Positions 37,806 to 47,541 of a stretch of 64,000 nt of DNA are shown here, piece by piece. How positions within the stretch are numbered: the stretch's first letter is position 1; each line of letters begins with the position of its first letter. The position numbers and the translations under genes were made by a program. Source of the DNA: Pontivivens nitratireducens (GTDB lineage: Bacteria; Pseudomonadota; Alphaproteobacteria; Rhodobacterales; Rhodobacteraceae); assembly GCF_014235845.1 (NCBI RefSeq), contig NZ_JACJUQ010000004.1, positions 186,001-250,000 of the forward strand, in the 5' to 3' direction. The notes under the pieces are model-generated. The model had not been told where the DNA came from. It saw nothing but the letters and a program-made list of their open reading frames with translations, and ran no database searches.

Positions 37806-39071
37806 TCAGCCGTTTTCGCGCAGAACGGCCCCGGCAAGGTAGAGCGATCCGCAAATCAGAACCCGCGCATTCGCGGGGATCGCCTGCAGGGCATCGGCAA
37901 CCGTGGCGGCGGTGGTCGCAGGCAGGCCCACGGCCTGCGCTGCCTCGGCGGTTTGCTCGGCGCGCAACGTGGCGGCCTCACCGGGAATGGATATTGCGTG
38001 CAGATGCTGCGCCTTGGTGGCGAGAGGGCGCAAAAAACCTCCGACATCCTTGGTGTTCAACATGCCGCAGATCAGATGCAGCGGACGCTGGGGCAGCCTG
38101 CCGATCGCTTCCGCCACCGCGAGGCCGGCGGCGCTGTTGTGGCCACCGTCCAGCCACAGATCACGCTCCCCCGCCATCGCCACCAGAGGGCCGGTGCGCA
38201 GGCGCTGCATCCGCGCGGGCCATTCCGCCTGCGTCACCGCGGCATGGCATCCCGCCTCGGACACACCCAGCGCGCGCAGGGTGGCCAGCGCCGCACCCGC
38301 ATTCTGCACCTGATGCGCGCCGATCAAAGACGGCAGCGGCAGGTCGAGCAAGCCATCCTCATCGAAATAGGCCATGCGACCCTGATCCTCGTAGGCGTCC
38401 CAATCCTGACCGGCGAGGGAGAGTGGCGCACCCAGCGCCTGCGCCCGTGCCTCGATAACCTCACGCGCCTCGTCCTGCTGCCGGGCGATGATACCGGGAA
38501 CGCCCGGCTTAAGGATCCCCGCCTTCTCCCCCGCGATTTGGGGCAGCGTATCCCCCAGATATTGCTGATGGTCGATGGAAACCGGCGTGATGACGGTCAG
38601 GCGCGGTGCGTCCACGACATTGGTGGCATCCAGGCGACCGCCCAGGCCGACCTCCAGAATGGTGTAATCCGCATCCGCGCGGGCAAAGGCCAGCAGGGCC
38701 GCGCAGGTCGTGATCTCGAAATAGGTGATCGGCACGCCGCCATTCGCCCGCTCGCATTCCTCCAGCGTGTCCATCAGCGCCTGTTCGGAAATCAAGCCGT
38801 CGGGCAGTCTGATACGCTCGTGAAACCGGGCGAGATGCGGGGAGGTGTAGGCACAGACCCGGTGGCCATCGGCCTGCAGCCCGCTGCGGATCATCGCCTG
38901 GGTTGAGCCCTTGCCATTCGTGCCCGCGATATGGATGACGGGCGCCAGATCACGCTGCGGATTGCCCAGCGCGTCCAGCAAGCGCCACATCCGGTCGAGG
39001 GTCAGGTCGATGATCTTGGGGTGCAGCGACATCAGCCGCTGCAACACCAGATCGGTGCCGCTGTCGCTCAT
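37806..39071 (-). CDS. folC: Bifunctional dihydrofolate synthase / folylpolyglutamate synthase
   Basis: The 421-residue Mur-ligase-family enzyme adds glutamate to dihydropteroate and folates. The P-loop is AGTNGKGST (residues 49-57). YTSPHLARFHERI follows at about 75, YFEITTCAAL and LEVGLGGRLDATN at about 125-155, ITPVSIDHQQYLGDTL near 165 and WLDGGHNSAAG near 305. It overlaps accD by four bases and is translationally coupled, the usual accD-folC arrangement. Confidence 0.94.
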   Translation of the reverse strand: MSDSGTDLVLQRLMSLHPKIIDLTLDRMWRLLDALGNPQRDLAPVIHIAGTNGKGSTQAMIRSGLQADGHRVCAYTSPHLARFHERIRLPDGLISEQALMDTLEECERANGGVPITYFEITTCAALLAFARADADYTILEVGLGGRLDATNVVDAPRLTVITPVSIDHQQYLGDTLPQIAGEKAGILKPGVPGIIARQQDEAREVIEARAQALGAPLSLAGQDWDAYEDQGRMAYFDEDGLLDLPLPSLIGAHQVQNAGAALATLRALGVSEAGCHAAVTQAEWPARMQRLRTGPLVAMAGERDLWLDGGHNSAAGLAVAEAIGRLPQRPLHLICGMLNTKDVGGFLRPLATKAQHLHAISIPGEAATLRAEQTAEAAQAVGLPATTAATVADALQAIPANARVLICGSLYLAGAVLRENG

Positions 39072-40012
39072 GCGGGTTTGGCGGCCTGCGGTTGCGCGGC
39101 GGGTTCCGCCTCCTCCTTTTCGACCACAGGGGTCGGGGGGGGCAGATCCCCGTGACTGCGCGGACGTTCCTTGAGCAGCAGACGCAGCAGCGTTGCCAGT
39201 TCATCCCGCATCTTCAACCGATGCACGACGCGATCCAGCATTCCGTGATCCAGCAGATACTCGGCCCGCTGGAAACCCTCGGGCAGCTTTTCCCGGATGG
39301 TCTGCTCGATCACACGCGGGCCCGCGAAACAGATCAGGGCGTTCGGCTCCGCGATATGGATGTCGCCCAGCATCGCGTAGCTGGCTGTCACACCACCGGT
39401 GGTTGGATGGGTCAGGACGGCGACATAGGGAAGGCCCGCCTCCTTGACCATATCGACAGCGACCGTGCTGCGGGGCATCTGCATCAGACTCAGAATCCCC
39501 TCCTGCATCCGCGCGCCCCCGGCGGCGGAAAACAGGATCAGCGGGGCGTGCAGCTCCACCGCGCGCTTGGCGGCCGCGATGATCGCATTGCCGACATACA
39601 TGCCCATGGAACCGGCCATGAACGAGAAATCCTGCACCGCGACAACGGATGTCAGATCACCGATCTTGCCCTCGGCGACCAGCATCGCCTCATGCTCACC
39701 GGTTGATTTTCGTGCATCGGCCAGCCGTTTCGGATAAGGCTTCTGATCCTTGAAATGCAGCGGATCGACAACCGGATCCGTGACCTCCACCGTGGTGAAG
39801 AGCCCACCGTCGAACAGCGCGTACAGGCGATCGCGCGGCGTGATGAACATGTGATGATCGCAGGTCGGGCAGGTGTTCAGCGCGTCCGACAGTTCCCTGT
39901 GGAACAGCATCGTTCCGCAATTGTCACATTTCGACCAAAGATTTTCCGGCACTTCGCGGCGCGAAAACAGCGAATTTATCATTGGACGGGTGAAGTTGGA
40001 TATCCAGCTCAT
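39068..40012 (-). CDS. accD: Acetyl-CoA carboxylase carboxyltransferase subunit beta
   Basis: The 314-residue subunit, with AccA, transfers carboxyl from biotin to acetyl-CoA in the first step of fatty acid synthesis. It has the N-terminal zinc ribbon (Cys29, Cys32, Cys48, Cys51) and the crotonase-like domain with FMAGSMGMYVG, SAAGGARMQEGILSLMQMPR, and TGGVTASYAMLGDIHIAEPNALICFAGPRVIEQTI. The C-terminal 35 residues are a low-complexity Pro/Glu/Ala tail. It is divergent from the aminotransferase gene with 114 bases between. Confidence 0.96.
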   Translation of the reverse strand: MSWISNFTRPMINSLFSRREVPENLWSKCDNCGTMLFHRELSDALNTCPTCDHHMFITPRDRLYALFDGGLFTTVEVTDPVVDPLHFKDQKPYPKRLADARKSTGEHEAMLVAEGKIGDLTSVVAVQDFSFMAGSMGMYVGNAIIAAAKRAVELHAPLILFSAAGGARMQEGILSLMQMPRSTVAVDMVKEAGLPYVAVLTHPTTGGVTASYAMLGDIHIAEPNALICFAGPRVIEQTIREKLPEGFQRAEYLLDHGMLDRVVHRLKMRDELATLLRLLLKERPRSHGDLPPPTPVVEKEEAEPAAQPQAAKPA

Positions 40013-40126
40013 GCCAGTGCAGCCCCCAGTGTCTCTTTTCGCTCACCTATATCGCACGCCTGTGGATTGCAACGCCGCGGCACCCTGCCTAGGGTCAGCG
40101 GGACTGACACAAATGGAGAGCATCGC

Positions 40127-40984
40127 ATGGCGATCGGAAGCGATATCCGCACATGGTACGAGGGGGAGTGGCACCAGGGCAATACGCCAATCATGGGTGC
40201 CGCCGACCATGCCACCTGGCTGGGCACAATGGTCTTCGACGGGGCGCGCACCTTTGGCGGGGTCACACCCGATCTGGACCTGCATTGCCAGCGGATCGTG
40301 CGCTCTGCCATCGCGATGGGCATGACGCCGCCGATGGATGCGGCGCGCGTGCTTGAGATCGCGCGGGAGGGCATCGCCCTCTACCCCGACGATGCGGAGC
40401 TATACGTGCGCCCGATGATGTGGAGCAAGGAAGGCGGTGAAGCGATGATCGCGGCCAAGGCGGACTCCTGCGCCTTCGCGCTGTGTATCGAGGCGATGCC
40501 CCTGCCCGCGATGCAAGCGATCGCGCTGTGCGTATCCCCGTTTCGCCGACCCCGGCCCGACACCGCCCTGACCGAGGCGAAGGCCGCCTGTCTGTATCCC
40601 AACAACGGGCGAATGCTGACCGAGGCCCGCAAGCGGGGCTTTGACAACGCCCTGTCACTGGATGATTGGGATCATGTTGCGGAAACGGCCACCGCGAACG
40701 TCTTTCTGGTCAAGGATGGCGTCGTGCGCACGCCGGTTCCCAATGGCACGTTCCTCAACGGCATCACGCGGCAGCGGATCATCACGCTGTTGTCGCAGGA
40801 CGGCATGACGGTGGAGGAAACCTCGCTCGGGGTCGAGGATTTCGCCCAGGCGGATGAGATTTTCCTGACCGGCAACGCCTCCAAGGTTACGGCAGTCAAG
40901 CGGTTCGAGGACCGGGAAATGCAGCCCGGCCCGGTGGCCACACGCGCACGGGCGCTGTATTGGTCGTGGTCCGGCGCCGCCTGA
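40127..40984 (+). CDS. Branched-chain-type aminotransferase (fold IV PLP enzyme)
   Basis: The 285-residue protein is a class IV PLP aminotransferase of the IlvE type. Recognisable segments are LGTMVFDGARTFGG (residues about 31-44), the lysine that forms the Schiff base in LTEAKAACLYPNN, then GFDNALSLDDWDHVAETATANVFLVKDG and GTFLNGITRQRIITLL, and LTGNASKVTAV. Length and motifs fit branched-chain or D-amino-acid/aminodeoxychorismate members. Branched-chain amino acids are the likeliest substrate. The ATG at 40127 has an aatggag site. The oxidoreductase gene follows 23 bases later. Confidence 0.88.
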   Translation: MAIGSDIRTWYEGEWHQGNTPIMGAADHATWLGTMVFDGARTFGGVTPDLDLHCQRIVRSAIAMGMTPPMDAARVLEIAREGIALYPDDAELYVRPMMWSKEGGEAMIAAKADSCAFALCIEAMPLPAMQAIALCVSPFRRPRPDTALTEAKAACLYPNNGRMLTEARKRGFDNALSLDDWDHVAETATANVFLVKDGVVRTPVPNGTFLNGITRQRIITLLSQDGMTVEETSLGVEDFAQADEIFLTGNASKVTAVKRFEDREMQPGPVATRARALYWSWSGAA

Positions 40985-41007
40985 TCCATTTTCACGAGGA
41001 CTCTTCA

Positions 41008-41994
41008 ATGACCGACATGCGTTGCATCGAAATCTCGAAACCCGGCGGGCCGGAGGTTCTGGTCGAGGCCCGGCGTCCCATTCCCGTGCCCCAGGCCGGG
41101 CAGATCCTGATCCGCACCAAGGCGATCGGCGTGAACCGCCCCGACGCGCTGCATCGCGCCGGATCGTATAATCCGCCCCCCGGCGCCTCCGACCTGCCGG
41201 GGCTGGAAGCAGCCGGAGAGGTCACAGCAGTGGGCGAAGGCGTCAGCCGCTGGTCGGTGGGCGACGCGGTCACCGCCCTGCTGCCCGGCGGTGGCTATGC
41301 CGAATACGTCACGACACCGGCGGAACATGCGCTGCCGATCCCCGACGGTTATTCGTGGGAGCAGGCAGCGGCGCTGTGCGAAACCTTCTTTACCGTCTGG
41401 ATCAACGTGTTCGATCGCGGCGGCTTGCAGGCGGGGGAGACGTTCCTCGTCCACGGGGGCACGTCAGGCATCGGCACGACCGCGATTCAATTGGCAAAGG
41501 CGCGCGGCGCGCGGGTGATGACCACCGCCGGCACCGATGAGAAATGCGCCCGCTGCCGCGAGCTGGGCGCGGACCTCGCCGTCAACTACCGCGAGGCCGA
41601 TTTCGTGAAGGAAGCAAAGGCGTTCACCGACGGGCGCGGCCTGGACCTGATTCTCGACATGGTTGGCGGAGACTACATTCCCCGCAATATCAAGGCCCTG
41701 GCCGAAGATGGCCGTCTGTCGATGATTGCTTTCCTCGGCGGACCCAAGGCGGAGGTAAACTTCGCGCAGGTCATGGTAAAGCGGCTGGTACTGACCGGAT
41801 CGACTCTGCGTCCGCGCAGTGATCTGGTAAAGGCGGATCTGGCGCGCGCGGTGGAACGTGAGGTCTGGCCCCTGCTGTCGGCGGGCACGATCGCGCCGGT
41901 GATGGACTCGACCTTCCCCCTGGCGGAGGCAGCCAAGGCGCACGCCTACATGGAAAGTTCGGCCCATATCGGAAAGATCGTATTGGTCCCCTGA
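41008..41994 (+). CDS. NAD(P)H-quinone oxidoreductase (zinc-free MDR family, PIG3-like)
   Basis: The 328-residue protein is a zinc-independent medium-chain dehydrogenase of the quinone oxidoreductase/PIG3 group. It has an N-terminal GroES-like domain with GVNRPDALHRAGSYNPPPGASDLPG-like text (residues about 41-63, a PIG3 signature), then ETFFTVWINVFDRGGLQAGETFLVHGGTSGIGTTAIQLAK with the AxxGxxG-type loop (about 127-166). The zinc ligands of alcohol dehydrogenases are absent. An aggact site precedes the ATG. Confidence 0.88.
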   Translation: MTDMRCIEISKPGGPEVLVEARRPIPVPQAGQILIRTKAIGVNRPDALHRAGSYNPPPGASDLPGLEAAGEVTAVGEGVSRWSVGDAVTALLPGGGYAEYVTTPAEHALPIPDGYSWEQAAALCETFFTVWINVFDRGGLQAGETFLVHGGTSGIGTTAIQLAKARGARVMTTAGTDEKCARCRELGADLAVNYREADFVKEAKAFTDGRGLDLILDMVGGDYIPRNIKALAEDGRLSMIAFLGGPKAEVNFAQVMVKRLVLTGSTLRPRSDLVKADLARAVEREVWPLLSAGTIAPVMDSTFPLAEAAKAHAYMESSAHIGKIVLVP

Positions 41995-41997
41995 CGA

Positions 41998-42627
41998 TCA
42001 GCGCACGGGCGGCAGGCTGGCCGTGCGCGAACAGTCGCGAATCACGTCGCGCCCGCAGCGGCGCGGTTCCAGATCGCGGGTCAGGCAGATGCGCACCTCC
42101 TGAATGCGGCCATCCTGGCAGGTTACGGTCACGCCGTCCGCCTCCAGATCGTCATTGGCCTCCAGAAAAGCGGCCTCGATCACCGAAGGGTCGAGCCGCA
42201 GAGTCTCACGCACCTGACGCAGGATGTCCGGTCGCTCGATGCTCTCGTAAGCCTCTCGCGACAGGGCGAAATAGTCGGTGGCGCGCAGCCCGGAACACCG
42301 ACCGTGCTTTTGCCACTGATGCCATGCGGACCCGCCGGTTCCCATGATATCGGCCATCTCGCCGGTTTGGCGCCGCGACGGATCGCCATTGGACGTGCGG
42401 CAATAGTCGGGCCAGCCCGTCTCGTATTGCGGCCACAGCCCGTGCAGGACGAAACCCAGCGCCCGGTCGCATTGCGGCGATCCCTGCGCGTCGCCGGTCG
42501 CAGCACACCATGAGGGCGACCAGCTCAGGCTCAGCACGTAGTAATCGAACTCTCCGGCCTGATCCTGCTCCCGATGCTGCGAACTGACCGGCAATGCCAG
42601 CATGAGAAAGACCAGAAACCATCGCAT
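41998..42627 (-). CDS. Secreted ribonuclease T2 family protein
   Basis: The 209-residue protein has a signal peptide (residues 1-16) and both RNase T2 active-site blocks: FVLHGLWPQYETGWPDYC (CAS I, catalytic His) and a second block SAWHQWQKHGRCSG, in which the K-H-G core with the catalytic His and Lys is kept while the usual E-W is H-Q-W. Six or more cysteines suggest disulfides, fitting a periplasmic location. It is convergent with the quinone oxidoreductase and divergent from trcR. Confidence 0.9.
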   Translation of the reverse strand: MRWFLVFLMLALPVSSQHREQDQAGEFDYYVLSLSWSPSWCAATGDAQGSPQCDRALGFVLHGLWPQYETGWPDYCRTSNGDPSRRQTGEMADIMGTGGSAWHQWQKHGRCSGLRATDYFALSREAYESIERPDILRQVRETLRLDPSVIEAAFLEANDDLEADGVTVTCQDGRIQEVRICLTRDLEPRRCGRDVIRDCSRTASLPPVR

Positions 42628-42759
42628 GTCGAAACCCCTTTATCCTTCGTCCTCTACCGCCTATATACGGTGGGAATTCCCCAAACGGAAACGGACTGCG
42701 GCCCCGGCCTACCGATTTCTCGGCACGGGAGAAGATTGCAGTTTTCTGAAAGGCACGAC

Positions 42760-43506
42760 ATGGCGCTTCCTATCATGCAGAAAGCCACCGCCGTCTGGCT
42801 GGTGGACAACACCACACTCAGCTTCAAGCAGGTCGCGGACTTCACCGGCCTGCACGATCTGGAGGTTCAGGGCATCGCAGACGGCGAGGTCGCGGTCGGG
42901 ATCAAGGGCTTCGATCCCATCGTGAACAACCAGTTGACGCAGGAAGAAATCACCCGCTGCGAGGAAAACCCCAAGGCCAAGCTGCAATTGAAATACAATG
43001 CCGCCGCCGAGGGCGAGCAAAAGCGCAAAGGCCCGCGTTATACTCCACTGTCCAAGCGTCAGGACCGCCCTTCGGCCATTGCGTGGCTGGTCAAGTTCCA
43101 CCCCGAACTCAGCGACGGCCAGATCTCCAAGCTGGTGGGCACGACCAAGCCGACCATCCAGTCGATCCGCGACCGGACGCACTGGAACATCGCCAATATC
43201 CAGACAGTCGATCCGGTGGCATTGGGCATGTGTCGTCAGGGCGAACTGGACGCTGCCGTTGCGAAGGCCGTCGCCGCGAAGGCGAAGAACGGCGATGTGC
43301 TGACGGATGATGAAAAGATGCGGCTGATGAGCACGGACGAAAGCCTCGCCTCCGAAAACCGCATTCCCACCGCGATGGAGGGGCTGGAAAACTTCACATT
43401 CTCGGACACCGCAGCCGATGCGCCCGAGCGGGAGAAGGCGCTGCCGGACGCGGAGAGCCTGTTCAATCTGCCCGACAGCGATGATGAGGATGAGAGCGAC
43501 GATTGA
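42760..43506 (+). CDS. trcR: Cell cycle transcriptional regulator TrcR (DUF1013)
   Basis: The 248-residue protein matches the alphaproteobacterial DUF1013/TrcR family. It starts MALPIMQKATAVWLVDNTTLSF and has an HTH-like region around QVADFTGLHDLEVQGIADGE (residues about 25-45) and a second one at DGQISKLVGTTKPTIQSIRDRTHWN (about 120-145). An Ala/Lys segment and a long acidic tail (ending SDDEDESDD) complete it. The family is linked to cell cycle regulation in alphaproteobacteria. The ATG at 42760 has an aaagg site. It has its own terminator. Confidence 0.88.
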   Translation: MALPIMQKATAVWLVDNTTLSFKQVADFTGLHDLEVQGIADGEVAVGIKGFDPIVNNQLTQEEITRCEENPKAKLQLKYNAAAEGEQKRKGPRYTPLSKRQDRPSAIAWLVKFHPELSDGQISKLVGTTKPTIQSIRDRTHWNIANIQTVDPVALGMCRQGELDAAVAKAVAAKAKNGDVLTDDEKMRLMSTDESLASENRIPTAMEGLENFTFSDTAADAPEREKALPDAESLFNLPDSDDEDESDD

Positions 43507-43528
43507 TCGTCCTCTCCACCGTATTGAA

Positions 43529-43555
43529 GGGCCGGGGCATCGCTCCGGCCTTTTT
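43529..43555 (+). terminator. Rho-independent terminator after trcR
   Basis: ggccgg (43530-43535) pairs with ccggcc (43545-43550), extendable by two more pairs into the loop, and is followed by five Ts. It lies 20 bases after the trcR stop. Confidence 0.85.
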
Positions 43556-43624
43556 GCATGGGCACCGTTAATGGGTTCGCAAGGAACCGACCGCTAGGGT
43601 CACTTCGTCAGGCGGAGGGGCGAC

Positions 43625-45622
43625 GTGATCAGATCGAGCGGTAAGGTATGGCTGGGCGCGCAGATTTCGCGGCGCGCGATGGTTGGCAGCCTTGCCGGCA
43701 TGGCAATCATGCTCCTGCTGACCGGGTTCGAAATGATCGCGATGCACGAACAGCTTGGACGAATCGACGCGATTTCAGCGCAGCAGGTGCTGATCGAACG
43801 CCAGATTTCCGATCTGCGCAGCTACGCCACCACCGCGCGGCATCTGTCGTTAGCGTCAGAGGAAACACTGGCAAGACAGGATCTGGTGACGCGGCTCGAC
43901 CTGCTGACCACGAGGATTTCCGCGCGACAGGATACGTTCGCGTTCGGGCACTCTGCACAGGGGATCGCCGCATCGCTCGACTACAGCCTTGCGAAACTCT
44001 TCGCCCTCACGGCGCTCACTCGCAACCCGACGGAAGGCCTGCCGATAGGCGATATCGTCGAGCAGATAGGTCTGCTGGCGGGGGTCGACCTCAATGCAAC
44101 GCTGCGCGATTGGGCAGACATGCTTTCGGCGGATGCGACGGATGCGCGCGGGCGCATCCGATTCGCATTGATCACGCTGGCGGGAATCGTATTGCTGGCG
44201 AGCCTCTCATTATGGCTCTTTGTTCTGCGCCCCCTTTCGCGCACAGTGCTGGACGGCACCGAACACGCACGCGCGCTCGAAGATGCGCTTGCGCATACCG
44301 CCGGGCATGATCGGCTGACCGGCCTGCCGAACCGGACCCGTTCCGCCGAGCTGATAGACCGGCACATCACCCGCCGCCGCAAGGAAAGTGTCGGTCTGAT
44401 TCACCTCAACCTTTGCCATTTCCACATGATAAATGAGGAATTGGGTCATGAGGCGGGCGATCAGGTGTTGGTGGAAACCGCCCGGCGCTTGCTGCAGAGC
44501 ATCGGTGAGAGGGAGTTTGTGGCACGGATCGGCGGCGATGAGTTTCTGATATTCGCGACTGATGTGCCCACGCCCGACGACCTGATGACACGGGCCGCCG
44601 CCCTGCGTCGCACGGTTCGCGAGCCCTTCGACCTGGCGCAGGGGGCGCGCCACATGGATTGCGTGATCGGCGCGGTCTGGTCCGCAACCGGAACGACGGA
44701 CGCCGAATCGCTGAGCGTTCGGGCAGACATCGCACTGCGCTCCACCCTCAGCGGAGAGGAGGGCCCCCTGCGCCTGTTCACGCAGGCGATGATGGAGGAG
44801 GTCGCCCTGCGCGACGCGCTCAGCCGCGAATTGCGCAGGGCCTTGGAAAAAAAGGAGCTGGTCGCATTCTTTCAACCGCAGGTCAGTGCACAGGGTGGGG
44901 AAGTGACCGGGTTTGAAGCGCTGATTCGCTGGAACCATCCGACACGCGGCCTGCTATCACCGGCGAAGTTTCTGAAAATAGCGGAGGAGATGGGACTGGC
45001 CGATCAGATCGGCGCGCACATGCTGGATCAGGCTCTCGACGCGTGGCAGGGCTGGGCGGCAGCTGGATTCTCCGTACCGCACGTTGCGGTCAACTACTCA
45101 GCCGCGCAACTCGCCGACATCCTGCTGGCCGATCGTATCAAGTGGGCTCTCGAACAACGCGACCTGCCGGCGGATTGTCTGGCGCTGGAGGTCGTGGAAA
45201 CAGTGGCCATCGAAACAGACGATGCGCTGGCCGTCCGCATTATCCGCAACCTTGCCGAGGCAGGCTTCGCGATTGAACTGGACGATTTCGGCACCGGCCA
45301 TGCCTCGATCGCGAACATCCAGCGCCTGCGCGCCAGCCGGATCAAGATCGACCGCAGTTTCGTATCGGGCATCGACCAACGTCAGGACCTGTCGGTCATG
45401 GCGGATGCAATGGTGCGCATGGCCACGGCGCTGGGTGTCAGCACAATTGCGGAGGGGGTCGAAACAGCGGAGGAGCGTGCGAAAGTCACCGCCCTGGGCT
45501 GCACATCGCTGCAAGGCTACAACATCGCCCGCCCCATGGCGTTCGAGGATACGCTGCAGTGGCTGGCCGAACATCGCATGCTCAATCACGGGCGAAGGCG
45601 CAGTCGCGCGGCCTCGGCATAG
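43625..45622 (+). CDS. Membrane GGDEF-EAL protein, probable c-di-GMP phosphodiesterase
   Basis: The 665-residue protein has a cytoplasmic N-terminus, TM1 (about 20-40), a periplasmic helical sensor (41-178) and TM2 (about 179-201), then GGDEF and EAL domains. RIGGDEF (301-307) is intact, but the metal-binding D-x-D motif of cyclases reads N-L-C (262-264), and no RxxD inhibitory site precedes it. Cyclase activity is therefore doubtful. The EAL domain keeps FEALIRWNHP (430-439), VNYSAAQL, LEVVET, DDFGTG, KIDRSFV, AEGVET and LQGYNIARP, so hydrolysis of c-di-GMP is likely. The start is GTG with a ggagggg site. Confidence 0.9.
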   Translation: MIRSSGKVWLGAQISRRAMVGSLAGMAIMLLLTGFEMIAMHEQLGRIDAISAQQVLIERQISDLRSYATTARHLSLASEETLARQDLVTRLDLLTTRISARQDTFAFGHSAQGIAASLDYSLAKLFALTALTRNPTEGLPIGDIVEQIGLLAGVDLNATLRDWADMLSADATDARGRIRFALITLAGIVLLASLSLWLFVLRPLSRTVLDGTEHARALEDALAHTAGHDRLTGLPNRTRSAELIDRHITRRRKESVGLIHLNLCHFHMINEELGHEAGDQVLVETARRLLQSIGEREFVARIGGDEFLIFATDVPTPDDLMTRAAALRRTVREPFDLAQGARHMDCVIGAVWSATGTTDAESLSVRADIALRSTLSGEEGPLRLFTQAMMEEVALRDALSRELRRALEKKELVAFFQPQVSAQGGEVTGFEALIRWNHPTRGLLSPAKFLKIAEEMGLADQIGAHMLDQALDAWQGWAAAGFSVPHVAVNYSAAQLADILLADRIKWALEQRDLPADCLALEVVETVAIETDDALAVRIIRNLAEAGFAIELDDFGTGHASIANIQRLRASRIKIDRSFVSGIDQRQDLSVMADAMVRMATALGVSTIAEGVETAEERAKVTALGCTSLQGYNIARPMAFEDTLQWLAEHRMLNHGRRRSRAASA

Positions 45623-45726
45623 GGCCGGTTGCGGTGGCCATCGGGGGGAAAGCCCTTGACCTTTAGCGATGTGACCTGTTGAACGCCTGCATCCCGTCAA
45701 TATCCGCCGCGCAGGGGCTACTTTGC

Positions 45727-47541
45727 ATGCAAGACGATAACAGAAATCTGATCCTGGCAATGGGGCTCAGCCTCGCTGTGCTGCTTGGCTGGACCGTTCT
45801 CTTCCCTCCGGTCGAGCAAACGCCGCTGACAGCCGAGCAACAGGCCGTCCAGCAAGAGCTGCTGGGCGACGTTGCGGATGGCACCCCCGCAGGTAACATC
45901 AGCGTGCCCGCAGTCGATACGCCGGTTGTCGAAAATCGAGATGCCGCCCTGACCAGCGTGGATCGTGTTGCGATCCGGACCCCCAGTCTGAGCGGTTCGC
46001 TTTCCCTGACTGGCGGACGGGTCGACGATCTGCACCTGACCCACTACCGCGAAACGCTGGATCCCGACAGCGAAACGGTGACTCTGCTCAATCCCGCAGG
46101 TGGTCCGGCAGCATATTACGTGCAGCACGGCTGGGCGCCCGCCGGTGGTCTGCCCGCCGATCAGGTTCCCGGTGCGACGACGGAATGGCAGCTCGAAAGC
46201 GGTGAGGCCCTGACCCCCGACACGCCCATTACCCTCAGCTGGGACAACGGCGCCGGTCTGATCTTCCGCAAGACGTTTACCGTGGACGATGATTACATGT
46301 TCACAGTCACGCAATCCGTGGAAAACACGACCGATGCAGCCGTGCGCATGTACCCCTATGGTATCATCGACCGCATTGGTGAGCCTGAGACCATCGGCTT
46401 CTACATCCTGCACGAAGGTGTGGTTCGGGAGAGTGACGGAGAGATCCACGAGATCGACTACGACAACATGCCCGACAACGATTTCGACGTGCGTGAGAAC
46501 GCGAATGTCGAGCTGATCGACGTCCAGAACAGCGGCTGGATCGGATTTACCGACAAGTACTGGATGACGACCCTGATCCCCGAGGGCGGGCCGTTCACAT
46601 CGGTGGTGCGCTATTCGGACCGCACGGAATCCTATTCCACCCAGGTGCGGATGCCGGTGGTTGAGGTTGCGGCAGGTTCGCAGACTGACAGCACCTCGCG
46701 CCTGTTCGCCGGTGCGAAGGAACGTGACGTGCTGACCCGCTACGAAGACGCGCTGGGTGTGGAACGTTTCGTGGATTCGATCGACTGGGGCTGGTTCTTC
46801 TTCCTGACGAAGCCGATCCACTGGCTGCTGACGCTGTTCAACAGCTTCCTCGGCAATTTCGGTGTCTCGATCATCCTCTTGACCCTGTTCATCAAGGCGC
46901 TGCTGTTCCCGCTGGCGTACAAATCCTACGTCTCGATGTCGAAGATGAAGAAGCTCCAGCCCGAAATGGAGGCGATCAAGGAAAGGGCCGGTGAGGATCG
47001 CGCCAAGCTTCAGCAGGAGATGATGGCCCTCTACAAGAAGGAAAAGGTGAACCCCGCCGCGGGTTGCCTGCCGATCCTGTTGCAGATCCCGATCTTCTTC
47101 TCGTTGTACAAGGTGCTGTTCGTCGCGATCGAGATGCGCCAGGCGCCGTTCTTCGGCTGGGTGCAAGATCTCAGCGCGCCCGACCCGACCTCGTGGATGA
47201 ACCTGTTCGGACTGCTGCCGTTCGAGGCACCGGACCCTGCCAGCTTCATCGCGATCCTGTCGATCGGTGTCTGGCCGATCCTGATGGGCATCACCATGTG
47301 GTTGCAGCAGAAACTGAACCCGGCGCCCGCTGACAAGACGCAAGCGATGATCTTCGCGTGGTTGCCCTTCGTGTTCATGTTCATGCTGGGCCGATTCGCC
47401 GCAGGATTGGTGATCTACTGGGTGGCGAACAACACCATCACGTTCACGCAGCAATACCTGATCATGCGCAGCCAGGGCGTGAAGGTGGACTTGCTGGGCA
47501 ACATCCACTCGAAGTTCCGCAAAAAGAAGGACGCGGAGTGA
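45727..47541 (+). CDS. yidC: Membrane protein insertase YidC
   Basis: The 604-residue insertase has an N-terminal membrane anchor (residues about 7-24, NLILAMGLSLAVLLGWTVLF), a large periplasmic P1 domain with RKTFTVDDDYMFTVTQSVENTT, and a C-terminal five-helix core beginning near WFFFLTKPIHWLLTLFN. The core contains FGVSIILLTLFIKALLFPL with the hydrophilic-groove arginine/lysine region, LQPEMEAIKERAGEDRAKLQQEMMALYKKEKVNPAAGCLPILLQ-type text, and a basic C-terminus KFRKKKDAE. The ATG at 45727 starts the first helix region. It is coupled to the MOSC gene by GTGA. No rnpA or rpmH precedes it. Confidence 0.95.
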   Translation: MQDDNRNLILAMGLSLAVLLGWTVLFPPVEQTPLTAEQQAVQQELLGDVADGTPAGNISVPAVDTPVVENRDAALTSVDRVAIRTPSLSGSLSLTGGRVDDLHLTHYRETLDPDSETVTLLNPAGGPAAYYVQHGWAPAGGLPADQVPGATTEWQLESGEALTPDTPITLSWDNGAGLIFRKTFTVDDDYMFTVTQSVENTTDAAVRMYPYGIIDRIGEPETIGFYILHEGVVRESDGEIHEIDYDNMPDNDFDVRENANVELIDVQNSGWIGFTDKYWMTTLIPEGGPFTSVVRYSDRTESYSTQVRMPVVEVAAGSQTDSTSRLFAGAKERDVLTRYEDALGVERFVDSIDWGWFFFLTKPIHWLLTLFNSFLGNFGVSIILLTLFIKALLFPLAYKSYVSMSKMKKLQPEMEAIKERAGEDRAKLQQEMMALYKKEKVNPAAGCLPILLQIPIFFSLYKVLFVAIEMRQAPFFGWVQDLSAPDPTSWMNLFGLLPFEAPDPASFIAILSIGVWPILMGITMWLQQKLNPAPADKTQAMIFAWLPFVFMFMLGRFAAGLVIYWVANNTITFTQQYLIMRSQGVKVDLLGNIHSKFRKKKDAE

